This document shows, one piece after another, positions 1-8,140 of a DNA stretch of 64,000 bases. Where the stretch lies: positions 1-64,000 of the forward strand of contig JAFSKN010000054.1 of assembly GCA_017448975.1 (NCBI GenBank), in the 5' to 3' direction. The DNA comes from Clostridia bacterium. GTDB lineage: Bacteria; Bacillota; Clostridia; Christensenellales; Aristaeellaceae. The notes under the pieces are model-generated. The model ran no database searches, had not been told where the DNA came from, and was given only the letters and a program-made list of their open reading frames with translations. Made by a program: the position numbers and the translations under genes. Each line of letters opens with the position of its first letter. Position 1 is the stretch's first letter.

Positions 1-18
1 GCGTCACGCCCCTGGTCG

Positions 19-113
19 GGGGACGAACCGCCGATGACCGCCAGTGGCGGGAATCTCATCGGCGGTGAGATCAGGCGAAAAGGAGCAATCTCCCCATGAA
101 GGGGAGTTGCGAC
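19..113 (+). repeat. Structured dispersed repeat, copy 1
   Basis: This 95-base unit recurs in opposite orientation at 21928-22021 with only scattered differences. It folds into two hairpins: a nested one (10-base arms at 28-37 and 56-65 around CCGCC-agt-GGCGG at 38-50) and CTCCCC-atgaa-GGGGAG around 90-106. The differences fall mostly in loops and linkers. No credible gene covers 1-305; the only other signal seen there is the promoter at 236-264. Confidence 0.7.
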
Positions 114-235
114 TATTGAGCCTGCGGAACTGGGGGCGGAGAGCCCCCGATACTCCTTTTCAACAAATCCAATTTTGTAATTCATGCGTAAGCCCTGGAC
201 GCATATGTTTTTCTGATAATACGCATTTTTTGTCC

Positions 236-264
236 TTGCCGGGCAATGGAAAATACGGTATAAT
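236..264 (+). promoter_or_regulatory. Promoter of the sugar isomerase-like gene
   Basis: TTGCCG (236-241), a 17-base spacer and a perfect TATAAT (259-264), about 40 bases before the start codon. Confidence 0.6.
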
Positions 265-305
265 AAAGTAAAAGGAACATCATCCCATTTCAGGAGGTTT
301 TCCCC

Positions 306-1154
306 ATGAGCAGATTTTCCATCGGTATCATTTTGGATTCCTTCCGCAAGCCCTTCCCGGAGGCCCTGAAGCTGACCAGCCAGCTGGGGGCCCAGGGCAT
401 TCAGGTGTACGCCACCAAGGGTGAAATGTCCCCCGAAAACCTGGCAGGGCAGAAACGCAAGGATTTCCTGAACATGGTGAAGGACAACGGCCTGGTGATT
501 TCCGCCCTGTGCGGCGACCTGGGCCGGGGCTTTGCCAACGCCGAACTGAACCCCGAACTGATCCGCCGGTCCAAAATGATCGTGGATCTGGCCAAGGAAC
601 TGGAAACCAACATCGTCACCACCCACATCGGCGTGGTGCCCAAGGACCCCAAGAATCCCCACTACGCCATCATTCAGGACGCCTGCGGCGAGCTGGCGGC
701 CTACGCGGACAAAATGGAAGCCCGCTTCGCCGTGGAAACCGGCCCCGAGCTTTCCTCCACCCTGCGCACCTTCCTGGACGCCCTCCATTCCAAGGGCGTA
801 TCCATCAACCTGGACCCCGCCAATCTGGTGATGGTGGCGGGGGACGATCCCGTGCAGGCCGTGCATAACTTAGGGCCATACATCGTGCATACCCACGCCA
901 AGGACGGCATCATGTGCCGCAAAACCGACCCGGAAGCCGTCTATGCCGAAACCATGCACGGCAATAACAAAACCGAGGAAGGTCCCGCCTACTTGGAGCT
1001 GCCCTTGGGCAAGGGCGGCGTGCCGTGGGATAAGTACCTGAACGCCCTGGAGGAAGAAGGCTTCCACGGCTTCCTGACCATCGAGCGCGAGGTGGGCGAA
1101 GACCCCGCGGCGGATATCGCCCTGGCGGTGAATTTCCTGAAACAAAGAATTTGA
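306..1154 (+). CDS. Sugar phosphate isomerase/epimerase-like TIM-barrel protein
   Basis: This 282-residue protein has the xylose-isomerase-like TIM-barrel pattern (AP endonuclease 2 superfamily). Candidate metal ligands are E144 (VETGPE), D170 (NLDPAN), H197 (HTHAKDG) and E260 (TIEREVG); TTHIG lies near 105. Family members isomerise or epimerise sugars, inositols or their phosphates with a divalent metal in the cytoplasm; the substrate cannot be read from sequence. The ATG at 306 follows AGGAGG by nine bases. It is a single-gene unit with its own promoter and converges on the uronate operon, so a role in the same carbohydrate metabolism is possible but inferred. Confidence 0.8.
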   Translation: MSRFSIGIILDSFRKPFPEALKLTSQLGAQGIQVYATKGEMSPENLAGQKRKDFLNMVKDNGLVISALCGDLGRGFANAELNPELIRRSKMIVDLAKELETNIVTTHIGVVPKDPKNPHYAIIQDACGELAAYADKMEARFAVETGPELSSTLRTFLDALHSKGVSINLDPANLVMVAGDDPVQAVHNLGPYIVHTHAKDGIMCRKTDPEAVYAETMHGNNKTEEGPAYLELPLGKGGVPWDKYLNALEEEGFHGFLTIEREVGEDPAADIALAVNFLKQRI

Positions 1155-1217
1155 TGCCACGATCAATTCAAGGCGCGGCGAGGAAAGGATTCAAAAGCAA
1201 AAAAGCGGAGGGTGCGG

Positions 1218-1994
1218 TCATAGGTCCGCGCCCCAAACCTCCCATTCCGTTAAGGCGGGAAATGCGGAAGGATCGTCGCTTTTGATCATTCGCTCCAGCT
1301 GCATCCAGCGCACGACGCGGCGGCCCAGGCAAATAACCTGCCGGTCGCCGCTTTTTTTGAGGGAAAATGCCATGTCCGTCCCATCGGACAGCAGCACATG
1401 TCCGCCCGTCCAATACGCGTCATGGGGAAAATCGGCCCGCAATGTCAGGGCCATTTCATCCACCCGCACGTCCCGGCCAAAGTCCAGACGGCACCGGGCG
1501 TCTTCCCTTGCGCCGATGCCCCAGCTTTGATAGGGCCATTCGCCGTGATACGTGTTGAGCCGCAGGCCGTCGATGACGTTCCGGGCGCAGAAGCAGGCTT
1601 CGTTTCTCGTTTCCACGTTGGCGGTGCAGTGGGGGTAAAAATCCGTATTGCCCCGGAGGTCGGCAGGATTGCAGGCGATGTTCCGGCGGGCGGCGATTTC
1701 ATCTTCCGACATCATACGGGCGGAAATCACGTGCCGCTGCGCCGCAAAGATACCGGGCGCGTAAGCGAAGCGATGCTCGCCCGCCGGTACGTTCCAGGTC
1801 ATTTTCCCTTGGGGCAGGAAGATTTCGCCGGCCGGCATCCCTTGATCCATCTGGACAAACAGATGCCGCGCGCCGGAAAGGACGATCTGATCCCCGGGCT
1901 GATAGACCCGATCCACGCACAGAAGCGCCTCGAAAGCATGGCCTGCGGCGGCAAGGATGTTGCCCGACGCATCTCTTAATTCGATGGTAATCAT
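1218..1994 (-). CDS. Unknown protein, last gene of the uronate operon
   Basis: About 258 residues. I do not recognise the family. The start chosen is the ATG at 1994, preceded by GAGAGGAAGC; a frame seven codons longer would overlap the GH88 gene. There is no signal peptide or membrane segment. The N-terminal 85 residues read as a beta-rich region. The C-terminal half contains ARNVIDG, GIGAREDARCRLDFGR and TEWEVWG, which resemble F5/8 (discoidin-like) carbohydrate-binding modules, but this is only an impression. It begins 11 bases after the GH88 stop, so it should be co-transcribed, and may bind or modify the same oligosaccharides. Confidence 0.7.
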   Translation of the reverse strand: MITIELRDASGNILAAAGHAFEALLCVDRVYQPGDQIVLSGARHLFVQMDQGMPAGEIFLPQGKMTWNVPAGEHRFAYAPGIFAAQRHVISARMMSEDEIAARRNIACNPADLRGNTDFYPHCTANVETRNEACFCARNVIDGLRLNTYHGEWPYQSWGIGAREDARCRLDFGRDVRVDEMALTLRADFPHDAYWTGGHVLLSDGTDMAFSLKKSGDRQVICLGRRVVRWMQLERMIKSDDPSAFPALTEWEVWGADL

Positions 1995-2005
1995 TCTGCT
2001 TCCTC

Positions 2006-3115
2006 TCAGCGCCAAAGCATGGGGTCGGTTCCGTTCAGCTTGGCCAGCGCTTCCACCAGAAAATAATCGCCGTAAGTGATATTGGTATGCCGTCCCGCGC
2101 CGTCGTCATGGTAGCTGGCGGTGCATTTGGTCAGCAGACCGCAGCGGTTTTCTGTCCAGTCGCAGCAGGAATCCAGCAGGCCGTCGATCAACCGCAGGGC
2201 GGCGGAGCGGTGCTGTTCTTTTCCGGTGATTTTGTGCAGCTCCAATAAGCCGCAGGCGGCGATCGCCCCGGCGATGTTGTCGATGCGCTCCTCCGTATCG
2301 GGCTGACAGAAATCACAGTCCGTCAGGCCGTCCGGGCGGATGTGGGCGATGAAATTGGCGGCGATCTTTTCCGCGGCGTTCAAATAGCGGGCGTCCTGGG
2401 CATTGAGATGCGCCAAAGTAAATCCGTACAGGCCCCAAGCCTGCCCCCGGCTCCATTGGGTGCCCAAGGCATAGCCCTGGCCGGGGTGCTCCCGCACCCG
2501 TTTGCCCGTTTCCGGATCGAATTCGATGATATGGCTGACGGAACCGTCCGCACGGAGAAATTCCCGCAGGGCGGTATCGGCATGGATTTTCGCCACATGC
2601 GCAAAGCGCGGGTCTCCCGTCTGGCGGGAAGCCCAGAACAGCAGGCTCAGGTTCATCATGCAGTCGATGATCGCGAAGCCTGCCTGGTTTTCGCCGTTCC
2701 ACGCCCGGATGTAGCCTGCCGGGTTGAAACGGCCCATCAGCAGGCTGGCGGCGTGCAGCGTGTCCCAGCGCGCTTGGGAATCGCCGGTCAATTTGGCGTC
2801 CGCGCCGCAGGAAAGCAGGTACATGAACCCCACGTCATGATTCAAAGCGCGGAAGGCGCGGAATTCATCCACCAGCAGCTTTTCCGTACGCCTTGCTTCT
2901 TCAAGGAAAAAATCATCGTTTGTGGCGGCGTAAAACTGCCACATCAGCCCCGGCCAAAAGCCGCCTGTCCACCAGCTGTTGCCGTCATAGGGCGAGGCGA
3001 TCCATTGCCCGTTCTCGCTTTTGTAGGGAATGATATCGGCTTGGGCCGCCGACACGGCGGTACGGCGGAATTTTTCGGCCGCTTTTTTCGCGGCGTCCTC
3101 ATAACGATTCAGCAA
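2006..3115 (-). CDS. GH88 unsaturated glucuronyl/rhamnogalacturonyl hydrolase
   Basis: 369 residues, the usual GH88 length. The family hydrates the C4-C5 double bond left by polysaccharide lyases, which releases the terminal unsaturated uronic acid as a keto-sugar. The two conserved aspartates are present: D94 in NHDVGF and D151 in AIIDCMMNL, matching D88 and D149 of the Bacillus unsaturated glucuronyl hydrolase. WSRGQAWG (221-228) is the family signature. No signal peptide, so cytoplasmic. It starts with TTG at 3115 behind AGGAGG at 3125-3130, inside the end of the DUF2264 gene (17-base overlap), pointing to coupled translation. Substrate (pectin RG-I or glycosaminoglycan) is not decided by sequence. 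Confidence 0.93.
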   Translation of the reverse strand: MLNRYEDAAKKAAEKFRRTAVSAAQADIIPYKSENGQWIASPYDGNSWWTGGFWPGLMWQFYAATNDDFFLEEARRTEKLLVDEFRAFRALNHDVGFMYLLSCGADAKLTGDSQARWDTLHAASLLMGRFNPAGYIRAWNGENQAGFAIIDCMMNLSLLFWASRQTGDPRFAHVAKIHADTALREFLRADGSVSHIIEFDPETGKRVREHPGQGYALGTQWSRGQAWGLYGFTLAHLNAQDARYLNAAEKIAANFIAHIRPDGLTDCDFCQPDTEERIDNIAGAIAACGLLELHKITGKEQHRSAALRLIDGLLDSCCDWTENRCGLLTKCTASYHDDGAGRHTNITYGDYFLVEALAKLNGTDPMLWR

Positions 3116-4904
3116 GATCCTTTACCTCCTGTGGAATATTTTTCGGGCAGCAGTCCCCCGCGTCGGCAAACACGGCGCAGATCAGGCAATGCTCGCCGGG
3201 CGATAATTGCGCGCGCAGGGTGGGCAGCACCGTTCGGGGATAGACCAGATTGGTATTGGGCTCCGTATGGATGATTTCGCCTTGGCTGTACCCCAGCAGG
3301 GCGAAGATCGCGCTGGCGCCGTATGCCCCGTGGGCGGCGGCAAAACGGTCGTTCGCGGCGCAGGCGGAGGAAATTCGGTCGCAGGGCCGGGCGCCTGCCC
3401 AGTCCTTCCGGACGGCAAAGGCTCCCTCCGCCGCTTCGATTTCGCAGGCTGTGCGGATGATATGCTTTCGCACATGCCACATCCCCCAAGGCGCAATGAC
3501 CGTATCAATGGATACGCCCTCCATGGGCGACCAGGTGAAGGCCACCCGGTCTTCCGTCAGAGAAAAGCTGTCGCATCCGCTGCGGACGTGCCATAAATCC
3601 CTGCCCGTTCGCCTGACAGCCAGCATGGAATCAAAAGCGCCTTTATTCAGCGTGGTCGCTTCCTTGGTGACGGAGAAAGCAAACCGCGTGGAATAGGCGA
3701 ATTTTTCGTATTTTTCATCCTCGTGCATATGCTCCCAGGCGTGGTTCCCGGCGGTATAGGCGATGACCTGACGGTTTTCGGCATCGCGTGTCAGCAGCAG
3801 GCGCACCTGTCCATCCAGGAATTTTTCCGGCGGCGTATAGGGCGTTTCCTCCGCCTGCCAGAAGGGATGATCCTCCGGCAGCGCCAGGGCGAAAAACGTT
3901 TTCATGCCCCAGTAGGGAGAGCCGGGCGCGTTGTAGCCTTCCGCGGCGCACAGGTTGGGATAGCCATAGCCCACGGTCAGCGCCCCGCCCCGGTCAAAGA
4001 TGGGCATTTTCAGCCATTCGCGCAGATTGCCCAGCAGCATATGCTTCATGCCGCCCCAGCCGATTTCTTCCGCTTCCGCCCCGGCAAAGGCCATGGCCGC
4101 CCAGAAGCTGCCCTGGGCGAAGCGGTAGGTCAGGCTGCGGCCATAGGGCAGGGCCCGGCCCTCCCGGTCAAACCAGCAGGCGAACCGGGGCGCGATCAGC
4201 TTCGCCCTTTCGATAAACCGCCGGCAACGCTCCGGGTCTTCCTCCCGCATAGCGGCCGCATACAGCAGGCTGTAATAGTGAAAGCCCCAGATGGTGTAAT
4301 AATCCCGCTTGGTGGGATAATCAAAATACCAGCCGTCGCCTGTATAATGGCTTTCCATCATATCCAGGTCCTCTGTCAGACGGACCCGATCTACGGGCAG
4401 GCCCGCCTTCAGGAAGCCGATATTGACCAGGATGCGGAAAAAGCGCCAGTTGTTTTTGGGCATATCATAACGGTTGATTTGATTCAGCCATTGGAAAAGG
4501 TTTTCCTGCTGGGCGGCGGTGAATTGATGATAGAACTGATCCGGCGCAAAGCACAGGCCCGTGCCGATCACCGCCATTTCCACCATGCGCTGGTCATAAT
4601 CGCCGATACCGCCCCAGTATTCCGGATGGGCAGGATCGGTGCCATGGAGGATGCCTTCCTTCCATAATTGCCAGAAGGGTTCCGCTTCCGGGCATTTGCC
4701 GATCAGCATGGGCACCAGCGCCCACAGCACCCGGGAAAAACCCTCCATCCCGGCGATATCCTCCGAATAATGAGCGGAACCCGCGCCCACGATCATACGG
4801 GCTTTGCCGGGCGTCAGGCAGGAAACCAGCGGCGCGATCATCTGTGCCGCGGCATCCGCCATATCCTGCCGGGTCAGCAGGGGATTCTTGCTCATATCAT
4901 GCAT
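3099..4904 (-). CDS. DUF2264 domain protein
   Basis: 601 residues from the ATG at 4904, which has GGGAGGAAG just upstream; an open extension to 5039 has no such site and overlaps the next gene heavily. The sequence matches the DUF2264 pattern: a tryptophan- and aromatic-rich alpha/alpha barrel N-terminal part (for example WGGIGDYDQR and WGFHYYSLLYAAA) followed by a beta-rich region. DUF2264 proteins usually occur in pectin or glycosaminoglycan utilisation loci beside GH88 or GH105; no reaction is firmly established to my knowledge. It overlaps the heparinase-like gene by 13 bases and GH88 by 17. No signal peptide. Confidence 0.88.
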   Translation of the reverse strand: MHDMSKNPLLTRQDMADAAAQMIAPLVSCLTPGKARMIVGAGSAHYSEDIAGMEGFSRVLWALVPMLIGKCPEAEPFWQLWKEGILHGTDPAHPEYWGGIGDYDQRMVEMAVIGTGLCFAPDQFYHQFTAAQQENLFQWLNQINRYDMPKNNWRFFRILVNIGFLKAGLPVDRVRLTEDLDMMESHYTGDGWYFDYPTKRDYYTIWGFHYYSLLYAAAMREEDPERCRRFIERAKLIAPRFACWFDREGRALPYGRSLTYRFAQGSFWAAMAFAGAEAEEIGWGGMKHMLLGNLREWLKMPIFDRGGALTVGYGYPNLCAAEGYNAPGSPYWGMKTFFALALPEDHPFWQAEETPYTPPEKFLDGQVRLLLTRDAENRQVIAYTAGNHAWEHMHEDEKYEKFAYSTRFAFSVTKEATTLNKGAFDSMLAVRRTGRDLWHVRSGCDSFSLTEDRVAFTWSPMEGVSIDTVIAPWGMWHVRKHIIRTACEIEAAEGAFAVRKDWAGARPCDRISSACAANDRFAAAHGAYGASAIFALLGYSQGEIIHTEPNTNLVYPRTVLPTLRAQLSPGEHCLICAVFADAGDCCPKNIPQEVKDLAESL

Positions 4905-6712
4905 GCGTTCTTCCTCCCGACGGTAAAGAAAGCTTCGGCATACGCCGCGGGCGCGCCTGTAAGCTTTACCCGCCACAGGCTGCCGGGGAAATTCCGGGCC
5001 ATACGGCTGTCCGTGACGGGGATTTCTTCGGCCTCGCATTGCAAATCAGCCGGAAAAACGATCCGGATGCCGCCGGAAATCAGCGTATTCCCGAGGACGG
5101 TCGGCCGGTTTCTCAGCATCCATACCCAGGTCACGGGAGCGGGCCGGCACAAGCTGATCTGATCGTGCAGGACGAATTGGCTTTCCGTCAGTTCCATGGT
5201 CCGCCGCAGCGATTCGATCCCCGCCGCCGCGCCGTACGTTCCCTTTAGCTCCAGCGATAAGCCGTTTGGCAGACAGCGCACATCCCGCGCCGCGTATGCT
5301 TTCCCGGGCTGCTGTTCACACCCTCCGATCAGGGGCAGGTTATGGTAAGCCGCCCGCACATTCCACAGGGTGTACCGCTGATCTGAAAAGGTTTTGGCAG
5401 TATAGTTCATATTGCCCGCGTCGATGATTTCCGGCTGCCCGTCCACATACAGCATGAAAGAGCCCGCGTCGTTGTGATTGTGGCTTTCGCCGTTGTGGCC
5501 GCCTTTGCCGCACAGGGTCATTCCGCCCCGGCGAACGACCCGAAGCTGCAAATCCGGCAGCCAAACGTCCCGCGGCTGGGGGGCGGCGGCTTCCTGTCCG
5601 GCGGGATGAAACAGCAGTTTCAAAAGCCGGCTGAAATGCGGCACGTCATTGATTTGATCGCTCAGAGCGCCCCTGAAACGAATCCCCATGGAAGTCAGCG
5701 CGGGATCGCCTAACTTTTCCCCGGCGTATTGCAGGCGTTCCCCCGAAAGGAAGGGCCTGGCGTCGCAATCGGCAAAATTGACGAACCAGCCGCCGCCCAG
5801 CTCCGCCTTGGCGGGGAAGGAAAGGATATTGCGGATTTTTTCTTCCTGCCAAAAAGTCATCCGTCCGTCCGTCGCCTGCTCCAACAATTCCAGACAATCC
5901 AGCAGCGCGCCGCCCGCCATGTTCCAATAGCCCGCGCCTTCGTCGCAGCCGCCGTCGGCGGGCACTGCGTCCAGCCAGCGGTCCAGCATCCGGCATGCCC
6001 GGTCCAGCAGCGCCGCCAGCGCGTCTTTCTCCGTGAGCCAGACGCAGGCGCACAGCATCACGTTGGATACGATCCAGGGCGTCCAGTTGCATAAGTCCTT
6101 CCGCCGGAAGCCCATCCACCAAAAATCGTCCGTTTCCATGAAGGGGAGAATGATACGGCGAAGGATCTCTGATTTGATCCGCTGCCCGATCAGCGGCGTA
6201 ACGGCGTCCAAACGATCCTTCAGCAGACAATGAACCAACGAAAGGATCATGCCCGTCTGGGCGGAAAACAGGTCGATATAGGGTTTTTCCACATCGGGCA
6301 GGGGAGCGTCCTGCGCCCTTGGCGCGCCGGGGATCGGGTTTACATTGTGGGCGCTGACAGCCCAGCTGCTTTCCTCGCAGATACACCAGATCCCGTCGGT
6401 CACATCGTCTGCGTCAGCCGTTTGATCCAGGCAGCACATCAGCGCCGAAGCGCACAGCTTCCGCCGACGGAAAAAATAAGGACCTTCGTCCGCCGTCCGG
6501 CTTCCTGTGCGGACAAACGCCAGAAAATCCGTCGCTTTTCGCATGGGGTACGGCTGGACGGCGTATTGCGCTGCCATCCGCCCGATTTCCTGACGGAATG
6601 CATCCGGAATCTTTTCCCATGCGGCGCGGTCCCGCGCCGCAGGGAAAAAACTGACGGTCCTTTGCGTCAGCAGCGCCCGCAAGGGATATTTCTGCAAATA
6701 TTCAGAAAACAT
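4892..6712 (-). CDS. Heparinase II/III family protein (lyase-like)
   Basis: 606 residues: an N-terminal alpha/alpha toroid region (about 1-370) and a C-terminal beta-sandwich region with the heparinase II/III hallmark GESHNHNDAGSFMLYVDG near residues 405-420. Family members cleave uronate-linked polysaccharides by beta-elimination, producing the 4,5-unsaturated ends that GH88 removes. No signal peptide is visible, so it should act on imported oligosaccharides. It is the first gene of the operon, behind a consensus promoter and the sequence AAGGGGATACAGCT before the ATG. The exact substrate is unknown. No transporter or external lyase is encoded in this operon. Confidence 0.85.
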   Translation of the reverse strand: MFSEYLQKYPLRALLTQRTVSFFPAARDRAAWEKIPDAFRQEIGRMAAQYAVQPYPMRKATDFLAFVRTGSRTADEGPYFFRRRKLCASALMCCLDQTADADDVTDGIWCICEESSWAVSAHNVNPIPGAPRAQDAPLPDVEKPYIDLFSAQTGMILSLVHCLLKDRLDAVTPLIGQRIKSEILRRIILPFMETDDFWWMGFRRKDLCNWTPWIVSNVMLCACVWLTEKDALAALLDRACRMLDRWLDAVPADGGCDEGAGYWNMAGGALLDCLELLEQATDGRMTFWQEEKIRNILSFPAKAELGGGWFVNFADCDARPFLSGERLQYAGEKLGDPALTSMGIRFRGALSDQINDVPHFSRLLKLLFHPAGQEAAAPQPRDVWLPDLQLRVVRRGGMTLCGKGGHNGESHNHNDAGSFMLYVDGQPEIIDAGNMNYTAKTFSDQRYTLWNVRAAYHNLPLIGGCEQQPGKAYAARDVRCLPNGLSLELKGTYGAAAGIESLRRTMELTESQFVLHDQISLCRPAPVTWVWMLRNRPTVLGNTLISGGIRIVFPADLQCEAEEIPVTDSRMARNFPGSLWRVKLTGAPAAYAEAFFTVGRKNACMI

Positions 6713-6795
6713 AGCTGTATCCCCTTACCGATGAGACGTGATAAGTATTTACAGATGATGCAGCGGCGAATTGTTTGATTCGCCTTCCAGGACTC

Positions 6796-6823
6796 ATTAT
6801 ATCCCTTTTTATATAATTGTCAA
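6796..6823 (-). promoter_or_regulatory. Promoter of the uronate operon
   Basis: On the minus strand: TTGACA (6823-6818), a 16-base spacer and TATAAT (6801-6796). Both hexamers are perfect, so expression is probably limited by a repressor, most simply the divergent LacI-type protein. Confidence 0.75.
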
Positions 6824-6864
6824 GAAACCATGAAAATTACTCGCATGATTTTATTGTAAATTTG

Positions 6865-6888
6865 TGAAAATAAATGTAAATATTTTCA
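6865..6888. promoter_or_regulatory. Candidate operator, 8-base inverted repeat
   Basis: TGAAAATA (6865-6872), eight bases, then TATTTTCA (6881-6888): a perfect inverted repeat in the divergent promoter region, nine bases before the -35 of the LacI gene. It lacks the central CG of classical LacI sites, so assignment to this regulator is an inference. Confidence 0.4.
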
Positions 6889-6897
6889 ACCATCCTA

Positions 6898-6927
6898 TTG
6901 AATTGAAAAACCCAAGTATGCTATAAT
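6898..6927 (+). promoter_or_regulatory. Promoter of the LacI-type gene
   Basis: TTGAAT (6898-6903), an 18-base spacer and TATAAT (6922-6927), 26 bases before the ATG. Confidence 0.65.
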
Positions 6928-6952
6928 CTGATGCGAAAGAGAGGCCGATCCT

Positions 6953-8011
6953 ATGAACGATAAGCATCCTACGATTGTTGATGTCGCGGAGAAAGCCGGC
7001 GTATCCATTGCTACCGTTTCCCGTGCGCTGACCGGCGGCAGCATATCGGCAGCCTCCCGAAAAAAGGTTGAAGAAGCGATCAAGGCGCTGAATTATCAGC
7101 CCGGAGCCGCCAGAATGGCGCATCGGTTTGTTTCGGATCGCAATATCGCCCTGGTGATGTCGTCGCAGACAAGCCCTTATTACGCATCCATGTGCGAAGG
7201 GATCACCGCGGAAGCTGTCCGCAGCGGCTGCCGGGTGCTGAACTTATGCTATCCGGAGGGCACAAGCTGTGAAACCGTCACCAACGATCTGCTGGAATTG
7301 GAGCCGGCCGGCGCGTTGCTTGCGGGGTCGGTGGTCGAAAACAGCGCGGCGCAGGATGCGACGCGGGCCTGCCTCCGGCGCATCCAGCAGGCCATGCCCC
7401 TGGTAGCTATCGGCCCGCCCATCGAGGGGATCGCGTGCGCGCGCCTCACCGCCGATCCATCCCAGTGCATTCGGAAAAACATGGCCCATCTGTCGATGCT
7501 GGGCCATCGAAAAATCGCCTTCGTGGGGGGTGACCGCAGCGCGCGGTTCAGCGTCATCCGGGAAAACGCTTATTATGAAGAAATCCAGCGGCTCGGCTGC
7601 GCCGTCGATCCCATGTATGTGATGCTGACAGGCTGCAACGCACAGGCGGGCGAATTGGGCGCCAGTATTCTGCTGGGCAGCCACGAAACCAAAAACTACC
7701 CGACGGCTATCGTTGCCATCAACGATTTGGTGGCCTTGGGCGTGATGCGCCACTTGCAGCGCAACGGGATTTCCATTCCCCATGATATTGCGCTGACGGG
7801 CTGCGACAACGCTTTTTTTGCGCCGTATTTGACGCCATCCTTGACGACGGTGGATTTGCATCCCTATGAGCACGGACGGTCCGCTATGGCGGAGCTGATC
7901 ATGTCCATCAACGCCGGGCATCCCATTTCCTTCAATCAGTCGTTTGAGAGCAGCCTCATCGTTCGGGAAAGCTGCGGCGCGGCGCTGGGCGTACGAACAT
8001 TTGAAGAATGA
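6953..8011 (+). CDS. LacI/GalR family transcriptional regulator
   Basis: 352 residues. The N-terminal helix-turn-helix and hinge are clear: VDVAEKAGVSIATVSRAL at 9-26, then VEEAIKALNYQPGAARM. The rest is a periplasmic-binding-protein-like sensor fold with HRKIAFVGGD and the closing segment LTTVDLHPYEHGRSAM typical of the family. The family represses catabolic operons until a sugar or sugar acid binds. The gene is divergent from the GH88 operon across 240 bases holding two promoters and an inverted repeat, so it very likely controls that operon and perhaps itself. The ligand is unknown; an unsaturated or keto uronate is a reasonable guess. Confidence 0.93.
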   Translation: MNDKHPTIVDVAEKAGVSIATVSRALTGGSISAASRKKVEEAIKALNYQPGAARMAHRFVSDRNIALVMSSQTSPYYASMCEGITAEAVRSGCRVLNLCYPEGTSCETVTNDLLELEPAGALLAGSVVENSAAQDATRACLRRIQQAMPLVAIGPPIEGIACARLTADPSQCIRKNMAHLSMLGHRKIAFVGGDRSARFSVIRENAYYEEIQRLGCAVDPMYVMLTGCNAQAGELGASILLGSHETKNYPTAIVAINDLVALGVMRHLQRNGISIPHDIALTGCDNAFFAPYLTPSLTTVDLHPYEHGRSAMAELIMSINAGHPISFNQSFESSLIVRESCGAALGVRTFEE

Positions 8012-8067
8012 AATGATAAAACACAGAGAAAATACATGATTATACTGTTTTACCCACCGGAACTTGC

Positions 8068-8096
8068 TTGATTTTCTTCCTTATTCGGTGTAAAAT
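8068..8096 (+). promoter_or_regulatory. Promoter of the NhaC-type gene
   Basis: TTGATT (8068-8073), a 17-base spacer and TAAAAT (8091-8096). Confidence 0.6.
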
Positions 8097-8140
8097 AACG
8101 AAGGTTTTTACATCATTTTGCACAATACGGAGGGAAAACC

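Noticed and set aside
44..271. A 75-codon frame at the left edge
   Set aside because: It runs through the hairpins of the dispersed repeat and into the promoter of the next gene.
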